Part shown: one piece after another, positions 1 through 7,600 of the stretch
Numbering within the stretch: the first letter of the stretch is position 1
How the letters are laid out: each line of letters opens with the position of its first letter
Source of the DNA: Sphingobium quisquiliarum P25
GTDB lineage: Bacteria > Pseudomonadota > Alphaproteobacteria > Sphingomonadales > Sphingomonadaceae
Length of the DNA stretch: 32,320 nt
Direction of reading: 5' to 3'
Assembly: GCF_000445065.1 (NCBI RefSeq)
Contig: NZ_ATHO01000025.1
Span: 1-32,320, forward strand
Made by a program: the position numbers and the translations under genes
The notes under the pieces: generated by a model
The model's input: only the letters and a program-made list of their open reading frames with translations
The model's database searches: none
Told to the model about the DNA's origin: nothing

Positions 1-1008
1 GAGGCGGCCGGTCCGATCGACGGCGCTGCTTCCGCGCCGCTGGATCCCCATGCGGCGGCTCCGCTGCAGCCAGCCGCGCACCCCAAGCAGTCTGATCTCG
101 CCGAGGAGGTCGGCGCCAAGCTCGCCATTTTCGAGGACATGGTCTTCCCGACCCCGGCCCAGATCGCGACCATGCGCAAGATGGACACGCTGCGCCACAT
201 GGGCCTCCATCAGGCCAGCAGCGTGCAGCGCCGCGCCTACCGCTTCCTCCAGCCTTCGGGCGCCGGGAAGAGCACCTGCGCGAAGCTGTTGAAGAAGTCG
301 GTCGAGAACCAGCCCGGCCGCGACCGGTCCAAGAAGCCGGTCCTCCACGTCACCCTCTCCACCACCGGAACGCCGAAGAGCCTCGCCACCTCGATCCTTT
401 CCGCGTTTGGCGACGGCTACGCCGGCCGCGGCGAGGCCGACATCCTCCTCGAGCGGGTCAAGCTCTGCATCCAGGAGTTCGGGGTCGAGCTGCTCATCAT
501 CGACGAGCTCAACCACTTCCGCCAGAAGCATCTCGCCGCGGACGCCGCCAACACCATCAAGAACATTCTCACGCTCGGCTGGGCTCCGGTCATCCTGATG
601 GGCACAGACGAGGCGCAGTCGCTCTTCGCTAACAACCGCGAGCTCAAGAACCGCTGCGCCCCCCAGGACATCCTGCGCCCCTACGACTTCAACGACGAGG
701 ACAACGACCTGCCCGTCTGGATCGAGTTCATGAAGCGCATCGACGCCGGTATGGTCTCGCGGGGCGTGCTCGAAGAGAAGTCTGGCCTGAACGACCCGAC
801 ACTCGCAAAGGACCTGTGCGAGGCCAGCAACGGGCTGATCGGCGAATTCCACAACATCGTGCTCTCCGCCCTCGAGCCGGCGCTCCTCGGCGGCGAGTCA
901 CACCTCAGCTACGACCGTCTAATCGAGGCGATCGACGCGTGGTGCCTTGCGGACGGTACCATCGACCACAATCCCCTGCGCCTGCGCCGCACCGGCGAGG
1001 CAAAGTAA
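1..1008 (+). CDS. tniB: TniB/TnsC-like AAA+ transposition regulator (5' partial)
   Basis: ATP-dependent target-selection ATPase of a Tn7/Tn5053-type transposon; it links the TniQ target-site protein to the DDE transposase TniA/TnsB, which should lie just upstream, outside the window. The P-loop PSGAGKST is at 253-276 (Lys at 268-270) and Walker B LLIIDE at 490-507. The usual Gly/Ala opening the Walker A motif is Gln here (LQPSGAGKST). The reading frame is open to the first base of the window. The first in-frame ATG (139) is the only start seen, but the 46 codons before it look coding (GC-rich third positions, segment EEVGAKLAIFED), so I treat the gene as 5'-truncated by the window. The C-terminal half has the NRxLxNR-type region of TniB ATPases. 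tniQ starts 2 nt after the stop, so the two are co-translated. Family call is firm; the true start is not. Confidence 0.82.
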   Translation, partial: EAAGPIDGAASAPLDPHAAAPLQPAAHPKQSDLAEEVGAKLAIFEDMVFPTPAQIATMRKMDTLRHMGLHQASSVQRRAYRFLQPSGAGKSTCAKLLKKSVENQPGRDRSKKPVLHVTLSTTGTPKSLATSILSAFGDGYAGRGEADILLERVKLCIQEFGVELLIIDELNHFRQKHLAADAANTIKNILTLGWAPVILMGTDEAQSLFANNRELKNRCAPQDILRPYDFNDEDNDLPVWIEFMKRIDAGMVSRGVLEEKSGLNDPTLAKDLCEASNGLIGEFHNIVLSALEPALLGGESHLSYDRLIEAIDAWCLADGTIDHNPLRLRRTGEAK

Positions 1009-1010
1009 AT

Positions 1011-2837
1011 ATGCCCGGGCCCGTCCTATTCGGGATCGAACCGATCCCGGGCGAAACCCTGATGAGCCTGGTCACCCGCGTGGTGGTCAGGAACATCCTG
1101 CCATCGTCCCATGTCATCCTGGAACAGGTCGGGGCCCCGCACGCCCAGAACCCCACTGCCGCCATCGTCCCCGGGTTGGACGAGGCACTGCTCGCCCACA
1201 TCCTGCGACTGCCCGTCGGAGAGGTCACCGACCGGCGGCACGCGCCCTCCGATGTCGAGGGCTTTGTCCAAAGTTTTGGCGTCACCGTCCGGGCGGACGA
1301 GTTGGTCTTCCGCCGCCGCCGCTTCTCACCTGCCGCCATCGCCGCCAGCCCGCACATCCGCGCGACCTGGTCGCATAAGATGGTGCCCTGCGACACCGTG
1401 ACTTGGGATTATCTCGCCGACGCCTGCCGGTGCGGTGCCGTCCAGCGCTGGCGCGCTGCTTACCATCTCGACCGCTGCGACCGGTGCTGTCGGCCGCTCG
1501 CGCGCGTACCCGCCGAAACGGTCGATCCGTCTTTGCGCGACGGACTGGCCTTCCTTATCGGCCTGATCGATTCAGCCGAAGATGTCCGCCATGCGGCACG
1601 CGCCCAGCTTCCTGGCGCGCTGTACGAATGGGACGGTGGCATGGTCTTCGAACTTGCGCTCGCTCTGACTAATCTCACCGCGACGTCCTACATCACCCGT
1701 CGAGGCCATCAGCCTCCCGACGACGACCTGCTGTGTTACACCCAGGCGCTCTCCCAGACCGCCGATCTCATCCGCGGCTGGCCGCATTCCTTGCTTCCGG
1801 CGCTGGAGGCTGCCGTCGTCGACCGCTCCCTTTCACGGCGCAACGTCCGCTACACCGGCATCGCCGACTACATCCCTGCGCTCGACAGCGAGGTGCTGCC
1901 ACCCATCGTCCGCGAGGAGATCAACCGCGTGCTAGCGCCCATCGCCACCGCTGCAGGCACCACGCCTGACGACCAGATCGCGATGATGGATGCCGTTGAC
2001 CTCTCCGGGTGGCCGCTCGGCACCCTCGCCGAAGAGCGCCGCGCCGGCCGTCTGAAGACCCGCATATGCTTCCGCGCCAACCGCGTGTTCCCCGCCCTCG
2101 ACCGGGCGGAGGTCGTCTGGCTTCGTGACTTCCGCGACAACCGCAAAAGCGCCGAGGCCCTCTCCTCCGCGCTCCATCTCCCCCGGTATGCGGTTCCCCA
2201 GCTCGCGGATGCCGGCCTCCTCACGATCGAAAAGCATCCGTTCGTGGTCTCACTCTTTGACGCCCATCAGCTCCACAAACGCGAGCTGGCCGAGTTCGTG
2301 GCCGCCCTCCAGGCGGCTCAGGTCCCCTCCGACGCCATCGATAATCCGGTTCCGCTGCACCGCGCCGCACGCGCCATTGGGGGAGGGCTCAAGCCTTGGG
2401 GCGTGATCTTCTCTCGCATGCTAACAGATGCCTCGGTAACCGATCGCATCGCGTTCAGCATGACCGGCGGGTCGATCAACAGGATCTGCATCTCGGCAGC
2501 GGACGCGCGCGCGCTGCGCAATCTGAACCTGCGTCACACCCAGCCGAGCGTAATCGCACCCCGCTGTTCGCAACGCGATGCACTGGAGATCCTCAACCTG
2601 CCGGCCAAGCACGCGCACCTCCTTAAGCGGTTTGCTGGGGCGGATGACGAATGGCTAATGGATTGGGGCGACGTGCTGCGTCTCGCCGGTGACCGGCTCA
2701 CGCTCACCGAGATGGCCGCGCGGGTGGACATGAACGGGGCGAAGCTGGAAGCACTGCTCGAGAGTGAAGGTTGCCCGCGGAGCGACGACTTCGGATGGTT
2801 GCGCACGCCGGCGCTGAAGGCGCTCTCGCGAATCTAA
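1011..2837 (+). CDS. tniQ: TniQ/TnsD-family target-site selection protein
   Basis: 608-residue TniQ-domain protein that would recognise the insertion site and recruit TniB and the transposase. The N-terminus (FGIEPIPGETLMSLVTRV) is typical of TniQ. A zinc cluster follows at residues 139-160, CxC-x14-CxxC, a variant of the usual CPxC...CxxH arrangement. The C-terminal half holds several helix-turn-helix-like stretches (about 381-404, AEALSSALHLPRYAVPQLAD; about 563-587, LTLTEMAARVDMNGAKLEAL). It is longer than Tn5053 TniQ (about 400 aa) and nearer to or larger than TnsD (about 500 aa), which suggests a DNA-binding, fixed-site-targeting type. The ATG at 1011 follows the tniB stop by 2 nt. A longer in-frame reading from 816 overlaps tniB and lacks family similarity. 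The gene is followed by a terminator hairpin and the probable transposon end beside tRNA-Thr. Confidence 0.85.
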   Translation: MPGPVLFGIEPIPGETLMSLVTRVVVRNILPSSHVILEQVGAPHAQNPTAAIVPGLDEALLAHILRLPVGEVTDRRHAPSDVEGFVQSFGVTVRADELVFRRRRFSPAAIAASPHIRATWSHKMVPCDTVTWDYLADACRCGAVQRWRAAYHLDRCDRCCRPLARVPAETVDPSLRDGLAFLIGLIDSAEDVRHAARAQLPGALYEWDGGMVFELALALTNLTATSYITRRGHQPPDDDLLCYTQALSQTADLIRGWPHSLLPALEAAVVDRSLSRRNVRYTGIADYIPALDSEVLPPIVREEINRVLAPIATAAGTTPDDQIAMMDAVDLSGWPLGTLAEERRAGRLKTRICFRANRVFPALDRAEVVWLRDFRDNRKSAEALSSALHLPRYAVPQLADAGLLTIEKHPFVVSLFDAHQLHKRELAEFVAALQAAQVPSDAIDNPVPLHRAARAIGGGLKPWGVIFSRMLTDASVTDRIAFSMTGGSINRICISAADARALRNLNLRHTQPSVIAPRCSQRDALEILNLPAKHAHLLKRFAGADDEWLMDWGDVLRLAGDRLTLTEMAARVDMNGAKLEALLESEGCPRSDDFGWLRTPALKALSRI

Positions 2838-2860
2838 CTGCTGAGGATTGCTGGATAATG

Positions 2861-2896
2861 GCCCGGCGGGGGGTACCCCGGCCGGGCTTCTTCTTG
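2861..2896 (+). terminator. Rho-independent terminator after tniQ
   Basis: GCCCGGC (2861-2867) pairs with GCCGGGC (2881-2887), with an inner palindrome GGGGTACCCC (2870-2879), followed by the T-rich TTCTTCTTG. It lies 23 nt past the tniQ stop. Confidence 0.7.
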
Positions 2897-2909
2897 CCAA
2901 AATGGCGCA

Positions 2910-2940
2910 TTAAGTAGCGTTTGAACCGCTCTTAAGTAGC
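2910..2940 (+). repeat. Two direct repeats TTAAGTAGC, 22-bp phase: candidate transposon right-end transposase sites
   Basis: TTAAGTAGC occurs at 2910-2918 and again at 2932-2940, starts exactly 22 bp apart (two helical turns). Both copies are followed by TTTG, directly in the second copy and after one extra G in the first. They lie after the tniQ terminator and 13 bp before the tRNA-Thr 3' end. Phased sites of about this spacing near the ends are characteristic of TnsB/TniA-type transposases. A terminal CA dinucleotide occurs at 2946-2947 and at 2951-2952; either could be the exact right end. The left end is outside the window, so this cannot be confirmed here. Confidence 0.55.
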
Positions 2941-2953
2941 TTTGGCATGGCAA

Positions 2954-3029
2954 TGGTGCCGCTTACGTGACTCGAACACGTGACCCTCGCATTACGAATG
3001 CGATGCTCTACCAACTGAGCTAAAGCGGC
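2954..3029 (-). tRNA. tRNA-Thr(CGT)
   Basis: The minus strand folds into a standard cloverleaf. The acceptor stem GCCGCTT pairs with AAGCGGC, followed by discriminator A and an encoded CCA. The D arm contains AGCTCAGTTGGTAGAGC. The anticodon stem TCGCA/TGCGA holds the loop TTCGTAA (anticodon CGT, reading ACG threonine codons). The T arm contains GTTCGAGTC. It is 76 nt including CCA. Its 3' end faces the transposon remnant. Confidence 0.95.
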
Positions 3030-3214
3030 GTTGGTGGGGCAGATAACAGCGGTTGATGCGCAGGACAAGCGGGCAATGCAAATGGCCGCGTCATCTTCCG
3101 CGCCCGGCCGCTTAGCCGCGTCGCAGGGCGCGCGCCTCCTCTTCACGGCATGTTTACCATCCGGTGGCAGTGTCGATTCTCAGGAAAAGCTTTTTCTGGG
3201 CTAAGGACGCACCC

Positions 3215-4492
3215 ATGGACACTCTGCAAGGGTATGACATCGTCAGTGATCAGGACGATCTGGATCATGCCGGCGACGCAGCCATCGAAACGCCCGCGAA
3301 CGTCGGGACGGACGAGCGGCGGATGCAGGTGCGTGCCTATAATTATTGGGCGTCGCTGCTGGGCGACCGGACGCTGCCGTCGATCGAGGATCTTTCGCCC
3401 GGCGAGCTGGAGGATTTCGGCCCCAACAGCGTGCTGCTGGATTTCAGCGCCGGGATCGAAAATCCCGCGATCGTCTATCTGGGCACCGGGTTGCGCCGGG
3501 AATGCGCCATCGAAGGACGCATAGAGCATATCAGCGACGTGCCGCCGCGGTCGCTGCTGTCGCGCCTTACCGACCATTATTTGCAGATCATCGCCAATGC
3601 CGCGCCGATCGGCTTCGAAGCGGGCTTCGTCAACCAGCGCGGGGCGGACATATTGTATCGCGGCATATTGATGCCCTTCTCCTCCGATGGCGAGACGATC
3701 GATTTCGTCTTCGGCGTGATCAGCTGGAAGGAATTGGCGAGCAACGACGTCAGCGAGGAAATCGGGCGCGAAGTCGACGCCGCGCTGCGTAGTTCCGCCA
3801 TTGCCGGGGAGGTCACGCCGATCTGGGCGGATGGCCCCGCCGCCGATGAGGATGACGCAGGCACTCTGGACCTTGGCGGAATGGAAACGCTTGGGGAGGA
3901 CGCGCCGCTCGCCGACTGGCTGGCGCTGGCCCGTGACGGGGTGGAGCAGGCCCGCACCAGCGAGGCGCGCAGCCATAACGCGCTGTATCGCGCCATCGGC
4001 CTTGCCTATGACTTTGCGCTGGCGTCCGAAGGCGCGCCCGGCGACTATGCCGAAATGCTGAGCGATGCGGGGATCAAGGTTCAGGCGCGCAGCCCGCTAA
4101 CGGCAGTGGTCAAGCTGGTATTCGGCGCGACCTACGACAAGACCAGGCTGACCGAATATACGACGGCGCTGGAGCATGCGAAGGCCGCCGGAATGAAGAT
4201 GGGGACCTTCGCCGATTATCTTGGCCGCTATGAAGGCGGGCTGAAGGCGCTTGTCCGTGACGCGCGCACCCAGCGCCGCAGCAGCCTGCCCGCACGTCCC
4301 GACCGCCGGGAAGCGGCGCGCAGCGCGATGAAGGCGGCGGCGCCCCTGGACCTGGGCACGATCACCACCGACCAGGACGGCCTGGCCGTGGTCGTGGCGC
4401 GGCGTGAGGCGGACGGGTCGCTGGCGATCGTGGGAGCGCTGCCCGGCGGGCTGGACCTTGGCCAGCGCGTGATCATGGCGGCGGTCGCCTGA
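3215..4492 (+). CDS. PAS domain (PAS_5 type) protein
   Basis: 425-residue cytosolic protein. Residues about 30-175 carry the alphaproteobacterial PAS_5 pattern (RAYNYWASLLGDRTLPSIED, FGPNSVLLDFSAG, FVFGVISWKE), a small-ligand or redox sensing fold. No kinase, GGDEF or HTH output domain follows. The C-terminal half is helical and basic (ALVRDARTQRRSS) and ends in a short region LDLGTITTDQDGLAVVVARR. There is no signal peptide or membrane segment. I chose the ATG at 3215 because AAGGA stands 7 nt before it; an upstream in-frame GTG at 3164 would add 17 residues and lacks as good a site. It stands alone, divergent from tRNA-Thr and 176 bp before the glutamate dehydrogenase gene. Its exact role is unknown. 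Confidence 0.75.
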   Translation: MDTLQGYDIVSDQDDLDHAGDAAIETPANVGTDERRMQVRAYNYWASLLGDRTLPSIEDLSPGELEDFGPNSVLLDFSAGIENPAIVYLGTGLRRECAIEGRIEHISDVPPRSLLSRLTDHYLQIIANAAPIGFEAGFVNQRGADILYRGILMPFSSDGETIDFVFGVISWKELASNDVSEEIGREVDAALRSSAIAGEVTPIWADGPAADEDDAGTLDLGGMETLGEDAPLADWLALARDGVEQARTSEARSHNALYRAIGLAYDFALASEGAPGDYAEMLSDAGIKVQARSPLTAVVKLVFGATYDKTRLTEYTTALEHAKAAGMKMGTFADYLGRYEGGLKALVRDARTQRRSSLPARPDRREAARSAMKAAAPLDLGTITTDQDGLAVVVARREADGSLAIVGALPGGLDLGQRVIMAAVA

Positions 4493-4548
4493 CCGGAAGC
4501 GCGGGCGCTCGCATCATTATTCTAGCTCAAGGCAACTTAATTACCAAT

Positions 4549-4624
4549 CCGGGTTGAGCCCCGGTGATGGCTGACGCATATTGCCCCGATCCGAGGAGGC
4601 ATGGCGGCCATCCGCGACCTCCTC
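4549..4624 (+). promoter_or_regulatory. Hairpin-rich leader before glutamate dehydrogenase
   Basis: Two inverted repeats occupy the gap. CCGGG/CCCGG (4549-4553 with 4560-4564) has a TTGAGC loop. GAGGAGG/CCTCCTC (4593-4599 with 4618-4624) encloses a smaller GCGG/CCGC stem. The second arm pair would hide a Shine-Dalgarno-like GAGGAGG. Neither is followed by a T-run. Function is inferred only: RNA leader control or mRNA stability. Confidence 0.3.
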
Positions 4625-4668
4625 CGTTACTGCACAGGCGGGACGAACCTGCCGGGAAGAGGTTGCAA

Positions 4669-7600
4669 ATGACGTTACTGGCGGACTCGCAGTCCAAAGA
4701 GGTCGACCGTTCCATCCTTTCAGCATTGGAAGCGGCTCTGGCGAAGGGGAGCATCCCCGGCGAGAGCGAGGATTTCGACGATCAGGCCCTGTCCGCCGCC
4801 GCCACTTTCCTGGGACGCACCGCGCAGGTCCGCAAGCATGGCCAGATCGCCATGGCGATCGAGACTTTGGGCGAGGGCGCGCATGGGCGCTACATGCGCA
4901 TCGCGATCATCAATGACGACATGCCTTTCCTGGTGGATTCCATCGCTGGCACATTGGCGGCGGCGGATGTCACCATCTATCGCCTGCTTCACCCCGTCCT
5001 GTCGGTGAATCGCGACGGCAAGGATCAGTTGATCGCCGTCCTGGACGATGACGAGCCGGGCGCGCGCCGCGAATCGGTGATCTATATCGAGGCGGACAGG
5101 GCCGATGCGAAGGGCCGCCGCGCGCTGGAAAAGCAGTTGCGCGAAACGCTGGCCGATGTCCGCGCCGCCGTCACCGACTGGCCCAGAATGCGCGAGGCGA
5201 TGGCGCGGGACGCCGACACCGTGCCCGACAGCGAGGGCGCGGCGCTGCTGCGCTGGTTCCTGGCGCGCCATTTCACGCAGATCGGGCATGAGCGGCGGAT
5301 GCGCGATGGCACCGTGCAGGCGCCGCTGGGCGTATGCGCGCGGCAGGACACGCCCCTGCTGGCCGAAGCGACGCGCGAAGCCGCCTTTTCCTGGTTCGAG
5401 GAGGGCAAGCGCAACCCGCTGATCATCAAGTCGAACCATGTGTCGCGCGTGCACCGGCCCGTCCTGCTGGACCTGATCATCGTGCCCGTGCGCGAGGGCA
5501 AGCAGGTGGTGGCGCTGTCCATCCATGCGGGCATGTGGACCAGCGCGGCGCTGGCGGCGACGCCGGACAAGGTGCCGCTGCTGCGGTCGGCCCTGTCGGA
5601 ACTGATGGAAAAGTTCGGCTTCGATCCGGCCGGTCATGCGGGCAAGGTGCTGGCCCATGCGCTGACGGCCCTGCCCCATGACATATTGATCGGGTTCGAT
5701 CATGACACGCTGGAGCGGCTGGCGCTGACCTTCATGTCGCTGACCGACCGGCCGCGTCCCAAGCTGGCGCTGGGGACGAGCGCGCTGGCGCGGCACCTCT
5801 ACGCCTTTGCCTGGTTGCCGCGTGAGGAGTTGACGACGGCGCGCCGCCTGGCGGTGCAGGACATGCTGGCGCAGGCGGCGAACGCGACGGTGCTCAGCTG
5901 GTCGATCGCGCTGGAGGAAAGCGGCCTGGCCCTGCTGCGCATCACGCTGGACCTGCGCGACGGCGGCGTGGTGCCCGACGAACAGCCGCTCGACCGGCAG
6001 TTGAAGCAGATGGTGCGGGGCTGGCTGCCCGCCGTCGAGGAAGCCCTGGCGGAGATGGAGGAGCCCGGCCGCGCCGCCGCCCTGGCGCAGCGTTTCGCCT
6101 CCGGCTTTCCGCTGGGCTACCGCAATGGCGCTGGCCCGGCGGAAGCGGCGATCGACATCCGCCTCCTGCACGGGCTTGCCGGATCTCACGACAAGTCGAT
6201 CCGCATCTACCGCAACGGCGATGAAGGGGCGGAGCGGCTGCGGCTGAAACTCTACAGCCACGACGTCATCGCCCTTTCCGAAGTCGTGCCTGCCTTCGAG
6301 AATTTCGGCTTCCGCGTGATCGATGAGATGACGACCGCCGTTGACGGCGGCGCGCTGGGCCATGTGCAGCGGTTCGTGCTGGAACTGCCCGCTGGCAGCG
6401 ACGCGGACGGGGTGATCGCCCGCGCGTCCATCGTCACCGAAGCGATCGCGCAGGTGCTGGAAGGCCGCGCCGAAAATGACCGCTTCAACGAACTGATCGT
6501 CACCGCGGGCTTGTCGCCGCAGGCGGTGGTCCTGTTCCGCGCGCTGTTCCGCTATCTGCGCCAGACGGGCATGGCCTATGGCCTCGCCACCTTCGCCGAA
6601 ACGCTGCGGCGCGAGCAGGCGATCGCCCACAGCCTCGTCGCCCTGTTCGAAGCGCTGCACAATCCCGCCGCCAGGGATGGGACGGAAAAGGCAGGCGCGG
6701 CGCAGGCCGCGATCGCCGCCGGGCTGGAGCAGGTGAAGGCGATCGACGAAGACCGGGTGCTGCGCCTGCTGCGCGCCGTGATCACCGCGACGCTGCGCAC
6801 GAATTTCTTCAGCGACTCCGCTCAGGAAGCACTGGCGTTCAAGCTCGACAGCGCGCAGGTGCCGGGCCTGCCCGCGCCGCGCCCCTGGCGGGAGATCTGG
6901 GTCTATTCACCGCGCGTCGAGGGCATTCACCTGCGCGCCGGCCCGGTCGCGCGCGGCGGGCTGCGCTGGTCCGACCGGCGCGACGATTTCCGCACGGAGA
7001 TATTGGGGCTGATGAAGGCGCAGCGGGTGAAGAACGCCGTGATCGTGCCGACCGGGGCGAAGGGCGGATTCTACCCCAAGCAGCTTCCCGACCCGCAGCG
7101 CGACCGCGAAGCATGGATGGCGGAGGGCACCGAAAGCTACCGCATCTTCATCCGCGCGCTGCTATCGGTGACGGACAATATCGTGAGCGGGAAGGTCGAG
7201 CATCCGGCCAAGGTGCGCATCCTCGACGGCGACGACCCCTATTTCGTCGTCGCCGCCGACAAGGGCACGGCGACGTTCAGCGACGTCGCCAACGCCATCG
7301 CTTTGGAGCGCAATTTCTGGCTGGGCGACGCCTTCGCCAGCGGCGGGTCGCATGGCTATGACCATAAGGCGATGGGCATCACCGCGCGCGGGGCGTGGAT
7401 CAGCGTCAGGCGTCATTTCGCGGAACTGGGCATCGACGTGCAGAGCCAGCCCGTGAAGGTCATCGGCTGCGGCGATATGTCGGGCGACGTGTTCGGCAAC
7501 GGAATGCTGCTGTCCAAGGCGATCAAGCTGGTCGCCGCCTTCGACCACCGCCACATCTTCCTGGACCCTGATCCCGATCCGGCGAAATCCTGGGAAGAAC

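Noticed and set aside
2910..2940. CRISPR-like mini-array beside tniQ, as in CRISPR-associated transposons
   Set aside because: The repeats are 9 bp with a 13-bp interval, too short for a CRISPR repeat and spacer; no cas gene is visible. Transposase sites explain them better.
4720..6660. 646-codon open frame antisense to glutamate dehydrogenase
   Set aside because: Rich in His, Arg and Gln with no domain; a typical GC-rich shadow of the strong plus-strand gene.
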